Assembly: GCA_965365445.1 (NCBI GenBank)
Contig: CBDUBS010000161.1
Span: 1 to 8,452, forward strand
Origin: CBDUBS01 sp965365445
GTDB lineage: Bacteria > Bacteroidota > Rhodothermia > Rhodothermales > DASSAV01
Length of the DNA stretch: 8,452 nucleotides
Reading direction: 5' to 3'
The notes below the pieces were generated by a model that saw only the letters and a list, made by a program, of their open reading frames with translations, was not told the DNA's origin and ran no database searches. How positions within the stretch are numbered: the stretch's first letter is position 1; every line of letters begins with the position of its first letter. A program made the translations under genes and the position numbers. Positions 1 to 7,852 of this stretch are shown piece after piece.

Positions 1-15
1 GTTCCAACCCGATCT

Positions 16-498
16 TCACTCGCGGGCATCCTGACCGTCGGTTTCCGGGAAGCGGCCGGGGATGGTGGTGGACCAGAAGACGAGGAATTGTCCGGTCGCT
101 TCGTCGTAAAAAACCTCCGGAGCCCAGGTGTTGCGGGCCTCGGGCTCGTGCTCCATCACGCCGATGTAGCGCTGCTCCGACCAGTGGATGAGGTCGCGGG
201 AGGAGGCGTATCCGAAACCTTTTTCGTTCCAGCTAACCGTCCACACCATGTGGAACGTTCCATCCGGCCCCCGCGCAATGGAGGGGTCGCGCATGAGCTT
301 ATCCTTCCCGGCGGCGGGCGCGAGCAGGGATCGCCCGCCGTTCAGGGCGGTCCAGCGGTACCCGTCGGTGCTGTGGGCCAGATGCAGGCCATCCTCGCCG
401 TTGCCCGTGAAGTAGGAGAACAGGTAATGGGGCTGCTCGGCTGGTTTCAGGTGCGAGCACCCGGCGAGAAGCATCGCAAAGGCGATGAAGCGGCGCAT
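16..498 (-). CDS. GH43-like beta-propeller lipoprotein, truncated by an early TGA
   Basis: This encodes 160 residues. MRRFIAFAMLLAGC is a lipoprotein signal with Cys14 as the lipidated residue. The rest follows the first half of a GH43-like five-bladed propeller family: HYLFSYFTGNGEDGLHLAHS (24-43), LMRDPSIARGPDGTFHMVWT (68-87), GFGYASSRDLIHWSEQ (94-109), MEHEPEARNTWAPEVFYD (115-132), FWSTTIPGRFPETDGQ (141-156). Relatives run to roughly 320-350 residues, so about half is missing, including the blades that normally hold the catalytic glutamate. The frame stops at TGA (18-16). Beyond it the same frame reads RSGWN to the window edge, which fits the (Y/W)NHR-Y region I recall following TDGQ in this family. 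This suggests a nonsense mutation, an assembly error, or a pseudogene. Intact members would be predicted to act on arabinose- or galactose-type side chains, but the substrate is not determinable. The gap to the fusion gene is 11 bp. The ATG start is chosen for the signal peptide; TTG at 513 is possible. Confidence 0.7.
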   Translation of the reverse strand: MRRFIAFAMLLAGCSHLKPAEQPHYLFSYFTGNGEDGLHLAHSTDGYRWTALNGGRSLLAPAAGKDKLMRDPSIARGPDGTFHMVWTVSWNEKGFGYASSRDLIHWSEQRYIGVMEHEPEARNTWAPEVFYDEATGQFLVFWSTTIPGRFPETDGQDARE

Positions 499-509
499 GG
501 GACCGGCGT

Positions 510-3500
510 TCAATTTCCCTCCGGTTTTTGCGCATCCCGGGACGGACTCAGCGGCAGGTTCCACGCATCCGGCGAGTCGGGACGGGCGGGATCGTATGGC
601 GTCCAGTCATCCACAAGATAGGCAGCCATATCGAGATTTTGGTTCTTTACGGCCTGTAGCACCATTTTCGCCAGCTGGTACGCCCCGTAGGTGCTGTGGT
701 GCGTGTCGTCGGCCAGCGGGGCATCCTGACCGGGAAATACGCCGGCCGGATGGTGGATGAATGCCTTTTTCGAGGTCTCCGGGCCGAGGGCTTCATAAAA
801 GGCTTTACTCAGGGCGTTGAGGTCGATGAGCGGCACGTTCTCTTCCCGGGCCGTCCGACGCATGGCTTCCGGGTAGTCGCCGAGCGTGTTGACGATGCGG
901 CCGTGTTCGTCGAAGCTGCGGCGGTGCATGGAGGTGACGAGCACCGGCCGGGCTCCCCGATCGCGAGCGGCGTCGATGAACCGTTTGAGGTATTCCTTAT
1001 AGGTCGTAAACGGCTCGACGTGCGCGCCGCCCGGTTTCTGGTCGTTGTGGGCGAACTCGATGAACAGGTAGTCGCCGGGCCGGATGAGAGACAGGACTTT
1101 TTCGAGGCGGCGCTCACCGACGAAGGCTTTCAGCGTTTCGCCGGACTCGGCGTGGTTGGCTACCGCGATCCCCTGTTTGAAGAAACGGGGCGCCATCTGC
1201 CCCCAGGCCGCATAGGGCTCATTCTGCTGGTCGGTGACGGTAGAGTTGCCGGCAAGGAACACCGTGACGGCCTCCGGCGCGGGCCGGATTTCCAGGGCCG
1301 CTACTTTCGGGCGGCTGCCGGTGAACTCGAAGGTGAGCCGGCCGTCCCAGTGCGCCGCGCCGATCTCCCGGGGCTTCAGCCGCACCTCTCCCCCACCCTC
1401 GATCCGGCTGCTTCGGATGTTGACGGTAACCGTGCGCGTCTCGAACAGGCCAGGCCGGGTTGCCACGCCTTCGAGCATCAACCTACGCGATTCCGCTTTT
1501 ACGGTCGTCTCGGAAGTTTCCTCCCGGTCGCCAAGCGTAAGGGTTACGTCGTAATTGCCTTCCGGCAGGTCGATGGTGAAAAAGAAAGGGCTGTCGGAGG
1601 TGATGAAGTCGGACCGGAGGGCGTCGGGACCTCCGCGATCCACGCCCGCCGGCTCCGCTGAGCCGATGAAGCCGTAGCCCCGTTCCGGCGTGTAGCGCAT
1701 AGCCGGCAGGACCGGTTCGTATCCTGCCTCCACAGGGCCGACGCCGAAATCGAACCGCCGAACCCCGGTCGGTTCGATCGCCGCCCGGCTCTCGGCGTTC
1801 GCAGGGGCCGCTCCGACGACGATGAACCGGCTTTCCGCCGGAGCGAGCGTGACGGGCAGAATGACGGACCCATCCGCCGTAATGTTGGGGAGGGTTTCGA
1901 TGCGGCCGGTATCGGCGTTCCAGAGCGACACCGAGCCGGAGCCTTCCAGCGATATCAGGCGCGAAAACGTCCGGTCGGTTTCGTTAAACACGAAATAGAG
2001 ATCCCCGTCGGTCAGGCGGCGGTGCGCGTAACTCAGCCCGGCGAAGGGTTCGTTCAGGGATAGAGCGGGCACGCCCTCCAGGCCGGCGACGAGCGCCCCG
2101 GCGGAGGGTTCGAGTCGCGCCCAGTCCATCGGCGGAGCGGGACGGGCATTCCGAAAGGTACGTTCTTTTACGAATTCGGGATACCGGCCCGCAAAAAGCA
2201 CTTTACCCCCGGCATCGTGAAACGTCCGAAGGCGCTCCAGCACCGCTTCGGACAGTACGGAAGCCGCCGGTATGATGACCGTGCGGTATGCATTTCCGCT
2301 CCGGTTGATGAGCGTGCTTCCCGAGAGCATGAGCGATTCGGCGAGGGCGTAATCGTCGATGAAATCGAATTCGCGCCGGTCATCGAGGAGCGCCCGGGCT
2401 ACGGCCCACACCGAATCGTTGGCGGATTCGTCGCCGAGCCACAGGCTCGGCGTGGGGAAATACACGGCGACATCGGCCATAGGCCGCCCCTGAGCGAGCA
2501 GGTAGGAGGAGCGGTGCGTGTACGCGGCAAGGTCCGGTGTGGCCGCAGCAGTGAGGTATCCGGAGGGGCGGCCCCGTTTCCCGGCCGATGAAGGGTAAAA
2601 CATCAGCTCGAAAAAGTTAATACCTCGGGCCAGCTGGTAGTTGATCCCCCAGCGGGCCGTATCCACGTCCGGGCGGGGGTCGTACGCGGCGAAGCTTTCG
2701 CTGAACGCCCGGGGCCGCCCGGCCAGGTGCGCCGCCGAGGGAGCCAGCTTCACGAAATTCGCTTCGGCGCCCGGCCATACCTGGTTCCAGATGGCATCGA
2801 CGCCGGGGATATGCACATTACGCAGGGGGCGGAAAAAGTCGCCCTCGCCCCGAACGAGGTGCATCATGCGGTGCTCGTTGTTGAGATGCACCAGGTACTC
2901 CAGACCGTTCCGCCCGGCCCACTCGGATTGAAGATCGAAAAAGGAAGAGCCAAACAGGTCGGACCAGACTTCCCAGTAGTCCGCCCGGATGCGGTGCTGC
3001 TCCGGAGTCAGGCGTGGGGCGAAGAAAGAGGCCAGAAAGAGTCGCACGTCGTACCCTTTGCGCTGCTCGAACACCTCGGGGAGTGAGGGGGTCCAGGGCG
3101 TGCGGGCGAAATCCGGCTCGTCGCCCCGGAAGCCGAGGACGGTTCGGCCGAAATCGCCGCCGATGGCTTTTTTGTATTCCTCATGGGTCCAGGCGATGAA
3201 CTGCCGGACGGCGTCCGGGTTCAGGTAGTCCATGAGGGCGTTGGTGGTATCCTTTCCGCCCGAGGGGTTGTTGACCGCGCGGGTCTGGGAGGTGCGGAAC
3301 TGGTGCTCGACAACGAGTATTTCCCAGCGCCCGGGCGGGGCGGTCCAGTGGATGCGTCCGTTCCGGACCGGGATGGAAACGGCCGCGCTGTCCGACAGGT
3401 TGACGGCGGCGGCGCTGAGGGCCGCGGGGCGGACGGGGCGATCCACTTTCTCCCCCCCTTCCACGACGAATCGGTCGGCTACTACGAGCGCCCGCATACG

Positions 3501-3917
3501 CAGATCCGGGCGCTCGGCGGAGAACCTGCCGCCCGCAAAACCGCTCGGGTATTTCCCTTCGTCGATAATCCAGACGCGCATACCCCGTTGCGCCGCTTCC
3601 TCTACCGCCGTTTTGACGAGGGCGAACCAGCCGGGCGAGAGGTACGGAGCGGCCATACCGTACCCGGCCTCGATGGTGACCGCCCGAAACCCGTGACGGT
3701 ACAGGTCGTCCAGGTCCTGCCGGATGGTTTCCGTGGAAACAGGCCCATCCCACCCCCAGGTGACGGTAGGCGCGTATTCGGGCGGCGGGTCGCTCCAAAG
3801 AGCCGCGGCTTCGTCCACCGTAGGCATCTGAAGCATCTGCCACGGCTTCTGGGCATGCGCTTCGAGGGCGCCGCCGATCAGGAGGCAGCATACGGTGCAT
3901 AAGAAGCGTGGGTGCAT
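510..3917 (-). CDS. Fused GH106-like alpha-L-rhamnosidase and CE12 rhamnogalacturonan acetylesterase
   Basis: This encodes 1135 residues in two enzyme modules. The signal peptide is about 1-22 (AHA before Gln). Residues about 30-700 resemble GH106 rhamnosidases: YGMAAPYLSPGWFALVKTAV (86-105), VWIIDEGKYPSGFAGG (115-130), FRGDEPDF (263-270; Glu267 candidate acid), FEQRKGYD (283-290), AFSESF (404-409; Glu407 a second conserved acid), then RGINFFELMFYPSS (431-444). From about 720 comes a CE12 unit: an accessory beta domain (RRFDFGVGPVEAGY, RLMLEGVATR, HWDGRLTFEF), then an SGNH esterase with FLAGNSTVTDQ (Ser892), ESGET (Gly926), FAHND (Asn958) and the DDTH triad end (Asp1070, His1073). The full CE12 set is present, so the esterase should be active. 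The tail DDWTPYDPARPDSPDAWNLP is also usual for bacterial CE12. The GH106 part lacks room for the extra domains of ~1100-residue GH106 enzymes, so its exact specificity is uncertain. The ATG at 3917 is chosen because it gives a compact signal peptide; GTG at 3941 overlaps the previous TGA and would add 8 residues. Confidence 0.85.
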   Translation of the reverse strand: MHPRFLCTVCCLLIGGALEAHAQKPWQMLQMPTVDEAAALWSDPPPEYAPTVTWGWDGPVSTETIRQDLDDLYRHGFRAVTIEAGYGMAAPYLSPGWFALVKTAVEEAAQRGMRVWIIDEGKYPSGFAGGRFSAERPDLRMRALVVADRFVVEGGEKVDRPVRPAALSAAAVNLSDSAAVSIPVRNGRIHWTAPPGRWEILVVEHQFRTSQTRAVNNPSGGKDTTNALMDYLNPDAVRQFIAWTHEEYKKAIGGDFGRTVLGFRGDEPDFARTPWTPSLPEVFEQRKGYDVRLFLASFFAPRLTPEQHRIRADYWEVWSDLFGSSFFDLQSEWAGRNGLEYLVHLNNEHRMMHLVRGEGDFFRPLRNVHIPGVDAIWNQVWPGAEANFVKLAPSAAHLAGRPRAFSESFAAYDPRPDVDTARWGINYQLARGINFFELMFYPSSAGKRGRPSGYLTAAATPDLAAYTHRSSYLLAQGRPMADVAVYFPTPSLWLGDESANDSVWAVARALLDDRREFDFIDDYALAESLMLSGSTLINRSGNAYRTVIIPAASVLSEAVLERLRTFHDAGGKVLFAGRYPEFVKERTFRNARPAPPMDWARLEPSAGALVAGLEGVPALSLNEPFAGLSYAHRRLTDGDLYFVFNETDRTFSRLISLEGSGSVSLWNADTGRIETLPNITADGSVILPVTLAPAESRFIVVGAAPANAESRAAIEPTGVRRFDFGVGPVEAGYEPVLPAMRYTPERGYGFIGSAEPAGVDRGGPDALRSDFITSDSPFFFTIDLPEGNYDVTLTLGDREETSETTVKAESRRLMLEGVATRPGLFETRTVTVNIRSSRIEGGGEVRLKPREIGAAHWDGRLTFEFTGSRPKVAALEIRPAPEAVTVFLAGNSTVTDQQNEPYAAWGQMAPRFFKQGIAVANHAESGETLKAFVGERRLEKVLSLIRPGDYLFIEFAHNDQKPGGAHVEPFTTYKEYLKRFIDAARDRGARPVLVTSMHRRSFDEHGRIVNTLGDYPEAMRRTAREENVPLIDLNALSKAFYEALGPETSKKAFIHHPAGVFPGQDAPLADDTHHSTYGAYQLAKMVLQAVKNQNLDMAAYLVDDWTPYDPARPDSPDAWNLPLSPSRDAQKPEGN
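517..522 (-). promoter_or_regulatory. Shine-Dalgarno-like GGAGGG before the GH43-like gene
   Basis: GGAGGG lies within the last codons (Pro-Glu-Gly-Asn) of the fusion gene on the minus strand. It is 18 nt from the ATG at 498, which is too far for normal use, and only 3 nt from an in-frame TTG at 513, which is too close. Initiation here may rely on translational coupling with the preceding stop at 512-510. The site supports expression of the gene but does not decide its start. Confidence 0.35.
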
Positions 3918-3937
3918 GGCGAATGGGTATGGGATAA

Positions 3938-6001
3938 TCACGGATGGAGCACGACAACCCGGTGGGGTATCATGCGGCCCGAGCCGGTATGCCGCACCGT
4001 AACGACGTACATACCCGCCGCCCGATCGGAAAAATCCAGCCGGAAATCGTAGCGACCGGGAGCCCCCGCATTCAGCGTTTCATTCCATAGGGCTCGCCCG
4101 AGCAGGTCGTATACGGCTACATCATACGCTCCGGGCGCGGGAAGCGTGAGAACAAAGGCGGCCCGGTCGGATACGGGATGGGGCGCAATCCGCTCGACGG
4201 CAAACCGATCCGGAGGAAGCGACGTTTCCGCCGCCGACGCTACCGGCATATCGGGGCCGAAATAAAAGCCCGGCTGCGTAGCCTGCATATACCCTACGGT
4301 CTGTGCGGCCACGCTGAGGCGGTAAGCCCGGTCCTGCATGAACGCGGGGAACCGCCTGTCGCTCGGGATGGTGGTGGTATAGATTCGCAGCTCGTTGTTG
4401 CCGGAGACGAACCAGACTTCTTCGCGCCAGTCGCCCAGGATGTCGCCGTAGCCCATAGGGGCGTTCCGGGAGCCGTAGCCGCCCTGCGCCGTGAGCAGCC
4501 GGGTAAGGGAGCCGCGCTCCCAGTCCCACTTGTCGATCCGGTTCTGGTCGAGCAGCTCGCGGAGGAGGTCGGCGTCCCACCAGAGGGCCATATTGACGCT
4601 CGAAAGCCGGGTCCCGATGGACCGGCCCTGCGCGTCGTACAGGTCGCCCCGGGAGCCCCACATTTCGAGTCCGGGATACCGGGGGTCGATGTCGGCGGCC
4701 AGGCCGCGGCCTACGTCCCCCCAGCCGTCATCGCCCCGGCCCCAGATGAGGGCGCCGGTAGCCGCGTCCCGAAGGTTGACCGGGTGCTCGTAATCCTCCG
4801 GGTCCTCCTGTACGTACCAGATTTCCAGTCCCGGATGGGCTGGGTCGATGTCGGTCAGGTGGAGGCGGTCGCCGTGCCCTTCACCGGTATTCCAGAGCGT
4901 AGCGCCGTCGTCGTCCAGGGCGATGGAGCCGTGGACGAGCTCGTCCCGGTCGTCCCCGTCGATGTCGGCGACGCGGAAATTCTGGAACCCTCCGCCGCCG
5001 GAGGGGTGCAGCCACTCCCAGCGTTCAACGAGCCCGCCGTTCCGAAAATCGAGCGCCCGGACGGCCATGCGGTCGTAGAGGCCCCGCATGAGGAGGAGGC
5101 TCGGACGCACCCCGTCCAGGTAGGCCACGGCGATCATGTTTCGGTTGACGCGGTTGCCGTAGGCGTCGCCCCAATCCGAAACGCGGCCCCGGGGTATCCA
5201 GAGTTGGCGGTCAAGTACGGCGCCGGTGAGGCCGTCCAGCACCGTAACGTACTCCGGTCCGCTCAGTATGCGGCCGTTGGCGTCCCGGTAGTCGGTAATA
5301 TTGTCGCCGTCGAGATCGGCGTCGGTTTCGGCGGTTTTCAGGGTTACTTCGGCCCGGCCGTCGCCGTCGAGGTCGTAGACGACGAGAGGCGAATACCAGA
5401 TACCCGGACGGATGTTGGGCCCCAGATCGTAGCGCCAGAGGAACGTTCCGTCCCGCAGGTAGGCTTCGATTTTGTACGAATCCGTACCCGTACCGTTCTG
5501 CGAAGGGTCGATGTCCTGAGCGCCGCGCTTCACCACGAAGTCGAACTCGCCGTCTCCGTCGAGGTCGCCCGTGCCGACGAGCATCGCCCCTACCGGCAGG
5601 TCGTCGCGGAGCCCGATGGAAAGGTACCCGTTCCGGGCAACGGAAGCCGTCGGACTCGCCTCTCCTTCAACCCCTTCTATCACCGGGCGGACGGAATACC
5701 GCACCGGCCCGCTGAGGTCTATCCCCCGGTCGATCAGGTTGGTGGACTCGCGCAGAGGCGCTTCAGTGATACGCACCGGAGCGGCCCCTTCGCCGGTGCG
5801 GTATACGTGAAACGCTATGTTTTCCGGATCGGAGAGGAGCAGCCGCCAGCCCACGTACACGTCGCCGTTGCCCTGCGATACCGCGACGACCCCGCGCCCG
5901 AGAGGTTCCGGTAGAGGCTGCGCTTCGGAAGGCCGGGCGATTACAAGCAGGAGGGCGCAACCCACGAGCCGGTATCCACGCTTGAATAAGAACGAGGGCA
6001 T
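3938..6001 (-). CDS. PL11 rhamnogalacturonan lyase with type IX secretion C-terminal domain
   Basis: This encodes 687 residues and is the second RG-I lyase of the operon. A signal peptide (about 1-27, ending SEA before Gln28, with KRGYR ahead of a hydrophobic core) is followed almost at once by the PL11 propeller: LGRGVVAV (34-41), GWRLLLSDPENIAFHVYR (51-68), GDLDGDGEFDFVVKR (145-159), YDLDGDGRAEV (209-219), NRVNRNMIAVAYLDG (283-297), ADIDGDDRDE (345-354), GHGDRLHLTDIDP (375-387), WWDADLLRELLDQNRIDKWD (474-493), GDWREEVW (523-530). Residues about 602-687 form a Por-type sorting domain: it opens IAPHPVSDRAAF, continues AYDVAVYDLLGRALW and AAGMYVVTVRHTG, and ends with a short basic/Val-rich strand. 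Such domains direct export through T9SS and usually surface attachment. The gap to the previous PL11 gene is 4 bp. The two lyases share block motifs throughout but differ clearly, so this is an old paralogue pair and not a recent duplication. Its TGA stop overlaps a possible GTG start of the next gene. Confidence 0.92.
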   Translation of the reverse strand: MPSFLFKRGYRLVGCALLLVIARPSEAQPLPEPLGRGVVAVSQGNGDVYVGWRLLLSDPENIAFHVYRTGEGAAPVRITEAPLRESTNLIDRGIDLSGPVRYSVRPVIEGVEGEASPTASVARNGYLSIGLRDDLPVGAMLVGTGDLDGDGEFDFVVKRGAQDIDPSQNGTGTDSYKIEAYLRDGTFLWRYDLGPNIRPGIWYSPLVVYDLDGDGRAEVTLKTAETDADLDGDNITDYRDANGRILSGPEYVTVLDGLTGAVLDRQLWIPRGRVSDWGDAYGNRVNRNMIAVAYLDGVRPSLLLMRGLYDRMAVRALDFRNGGLVERWEWLHPSGGGGFQNFRVADIDGDDRDELVHGSIALDDDGATLWNTGEGHGDRLHLTDIDPAHPGLEIWYVQEDPEDYEHPVNLRDAATGALIWGRGDDGWGDVGRGLAADIDPRYPGLEMWGSRGDLYDAQGRSIGTRLSSVNMALWWDADLLRELLDQNRIDKWDWERGSLTRLLTAQGGYGSRNAPMGYGDILGDWREEVWFVSGNNELRIYTTTIPSDRRFPAFMQDRAYRLSVAAQTVGYMQATQPGFYFGPDMPVASAAETSLPPDRFAVERIAPHPVSDRAAFVLTLPAPGAYDVAVYDLLGRALWNETLNAGAPGRYDFRLDFSDRAAGMYVVTVRHTGSGRMIPHRVVVLHP

Positions 6002-6005
6002 ACAC

Positions 6006-7826
6006 CTACCTCTCCGAAGCCGTGGGCGGAGCGCCCGCCCCGAGGAAAAACCCGGTCATCGGGGGATGATCATACCCCATCGCCTTGATGGTCACGTCGT
6101 GGCGGTACAGGGGGTCCTGCATGAGCGTAACGCGCCGGTCCCGGGCCGGAATGGTGGTGGTGTAGACGCGCAACTCCCCGTCTACCGACGTCACGATCTC
6201 CTCACGCCAGTCGCCCCAGAGGTCGGCCCAGATGAGCACCTGACCTTCGATGTCGTCCGCAAGGACCGGCCCTTTCCACTTCGAGATGCCGTTGCGGGCA
6301 TGTATTTCCCGAAGGGGGTCGGCGTCCCACCAGACGAGTCCGTACTGCGGTGGAACCTCGCCCTCGATTTTTTCGCCTTTCGCGGTGAAGAAAAAGCGGT
6401 CGCCCCAGACTTCCATGCCGGGATAGGCCGGGTCGATGTCGCCCGCCATAGCCCCGCGGATCTGGTTGTCCTCGATCTCCTCACGCGTCCCGAAAATGAG
6501 GTCCCCGGTTTTCGCGTCCCACAGGCTGACGCCGTTCTGCGGGTGGGGATCTTCGTAGGAGTACCAGACTTCCAGGCCCGGCCTCTCCGGATCGACGTCG
6601 GTGAGGTAGAAGCGGTCGCCGTGGCCGAGCCCGGTGCTCCACATCGTCCGGCCGTCGTGGTCGACGGCGATGGAGCCGTACAGGATTTCGTCCTTGCCGT
6701 CGCCGTCGATATCGCCGACGTGGATGCTGTGCTGGCCCTGCCCCTGATACTTCCATCCCGCCTGTTCGTTGGTCCAGCTCCAGGCTTTGCGCAGGCTGTC
6801 CCCTTCGAGCAGCCAGGCGTCCATCTTCATGAGGCCGTAGATGCCGCGCAGGACGAGGATGGCCGGGGTTTTACCGTCCAGGTAGGCCGCGCCCATCATG
6901 TTCCGGTTCATCCGGTTGTTGGTGTAGTCTCCCCAGTCCTCGGAGCGGCCCCGGGGTATCCAACCGGTGCGAGCGATTTCCTTCCCGGTCTTGCCGTCCC
7001 ACACGGAGAGGTATTCGGGGCCGGTATTTACGCGGCCCTTCTCGTCGCGGGGATCTCCCTCCCCCGTCTTGATGGCTACGTCGGCGATGCCGTCGCCGTT
7101 GAAGTCCCGAACGACCATCGGCGAGTACCACGTACCCAGCTCGATGGACCAGCCGAGATCATTCCGCCACAGGAATCGGCCGTCGTTCAGGTACCCCTCG
7201 ACCTTGAACGTAGTAGAACTGGGACGGTCGAAGCTCGGGTCCATTTCACCCTGGGGCCGCTTTACGACGAAATCGTACTCGCCGTCGCCGTCGAGGTCGC
7301 CGATGCCGACCTTGTGAACGCCCTTACCCGGTACGTCCTCCCGCAGCGGGATGGATCGGTAGGAGCGCACCGGGGCTCCGGCAGGCACGACGACGCGGGG
7401 AGACGCCTCCCCTTCCCGCCCTCCGGCAACGGGGCGCACCCAGTACGATTTATCCTGCCCGGCGGGAGCCGCCGCGTCCACAAAATCGGTGGTCCGGGTG
7501 ATCGGTTCGGCGTTTAGCTGCACGGCAGAGCCGCCTGCCGCCGAACGGTAGATGTTGAAGGCCACGTTTTCGGGATCGGATCGGAGCAGCCGCCAGCCCA
7601 GATATACGGTTCCGCTCCCGGTCGGGACGGCCACGAGGCCCCGGCCCAGCTTTTCCTCGACCCGCTCCTCGGCCCAGCCCAGCCTGGCCTCGGGGTTGTA
7701 GAGTGGATTGAGGGTATAGTGGGAGAAGTTCGGCGGGATGGAGGTGCGGCGCTGAGGCGGCGTATCCTGCGCCGATGCAGGCACACTGAGCAACACGGCG
7801 AGGAAAAGCAGGCAGATGGTTTTCAT
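6006..7826 (-). CDS. PL11 rhamnogalacturonan lyase, secreted, without sorting domain
   Basis: This encodes 606 residues, close to Bacillus YesW/YesX (about 610-620). PL11 lyases cut RG-I between rhamnose and galacturonate by beta-elimination and fold as an eight-bladed propeller with bound calcium. Seen here: signal peptide MKTICLLFLAVLLSVPASA, cleaved before Gln20; core opening LGRGLVAV (60-67) and GWRLLRSDPENVAFNIYR (77-94); calcium-type loops DLDGDGEYD (177-185), DFNGDGIAD (241-249) and DIDGDGKDE (372-380); NRMNRNMMGAAYLDG (304-318); GHGDRFYLTDVDP (401-413); DLWGDWREEI (535-544). It ends soon after the propeller, with no T9SS domain and no lipobox, so a periplasmic or freely exported enzyme is likely. 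The start is the ATG of the signal peptide. A TTG at 7859, overlapping the previous stop and preceded by GAGGA, would add 11 residues; I think it less likely. The gap to the previous gene is 26 bp. Whether it is endo- or exo-acting cannot be read from sequence alone. Confidence 0.9.
   Translation of the reverse strand: MKTICLLFLAVLLSVPASAQDTPPQRRTSIPPNFSHYTLNPLYNPEARLGWAEERVEEKLGRGLVAVPTGSGTVYLGWRLLRSDPENVAFNIYRSAAGGSAVQLNAEPITRTTDFVDAAAPAGQDKSYWVRPVAGGREGEASPRVVVPAGAPVRSYRSIPLREDVPGKGVHKVGIGDLDGDGEYDFVVKRPQGEMDPSFDRPSSTTFKVEGYLNDGRFLWRNDLGWSIELGTWYSPMVVRDFNGDGIADVAIKTGEGDPRDEKGRVNTGPEYLSVWDGKTGKEIARTGWIPRGRSEDWGDYTNNRMNRNMMGAAYLDGKTPAILVLRGIYGLMKMDAWLLEGDSLRKAWSWTNEQAGWKYQGQGQHSIHVGDIDGDGKDEILYGSIAVDHDGRTMWSTGLGHGDRFYLTDVDPERPGLEVWYSYEDPHPQNGVSLWDAKTGDLIFGTREEIEDNQIRGAMAGDIDPAYPGMEVWGDRFFFTAKGEKIEGEVPPQYGLVWWDADPLREIHARNGISKWKGPVLADDIEGQVLIWADLWGDWREEIVTSVDGELRVYTTTIPARDRRVTLMQDPLYRHDVTIKAMGYDHPPMTGFFLGAGAPPTASER
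6009..6015 (-). promoter_or_regulatory. Strong ribosome binding site for the second PL11 gene
   Basis: The minus strand reads GGAGAGG followed by 7 nt and then the ATG at 6001. The site sits inside the last codons of the upstream PL11 gene, whose TAG stop (6008-6006) falls within the spacer. This is the best Shine-Dalgarno match in the window. It fixes the start of the second PL11 gene and shows that the organism uses Shine-Dalgarno initiation. Confidence 0.7.
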
Positions 7827-7852
7827 ATTGTTTTCAATGCGGTAGGCAAGGG

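Noticed and set aside
16..18. TGA read as a sense codon (recoding or selenocysteine) in the GH43-like gene.
   Set aside because: TGA is the ordinary stop of two other genes here (512-510 and 3940-3938), no selenoprotein logic applies to this family, and no stem-loop could be assessed because the window ends. A nonsense change or sequence error is simpler.
1..20. A frameshift instead of a nonsense change at the end of the GH43-like gene (skipping one base gives EEDRVG).
   Set aside because: It is possible, but the unshifted frame (RSGWN) fits the family strand better than either shifted frame. Too few bases remain to decide firmly.
3183..3902. Plus-strand frame of 239 codons and minus-strand frame 3957-3181 of 258 codons over the rhamnosidase N-terminus.
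   Set aside because: Both are alternative frames of the rhamnosidase gene. The translations are low-complexity Arg/Gly/Pro-rich and have no family resemblance.
5280..7310. Repeated DNA words of the type tcgccgtcgaggtcg at several places in the two PL11 genes.
   Set aside because: They encode the recurring calcium-binding DLDGDGE-type loops of the propeller blades at the protein level. Spacing is irregular and there is no sign of a mobile or CRISPR repeat.
4178..7517. Long open frames on the plus strand (for example 4178-5914 and 5817-7517) opposite the two PL11 genes.
   Set aside because: They are mirror images of GC-rich genes with strong third-position bias. Their translations are rich in Val, Asp, Pro and Arg, show no recognisable domain or signal peptide, and overlap each other, while the minus-strand frames give clear PL11 proteins.
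499..7852. Promoters or terminators in the gaps between genes.
   Set aside because: The gaps are only 4 to 26 bp, and I saw no hairpin followed by a T-run and no promoter pair. The spacing fits one transcript.
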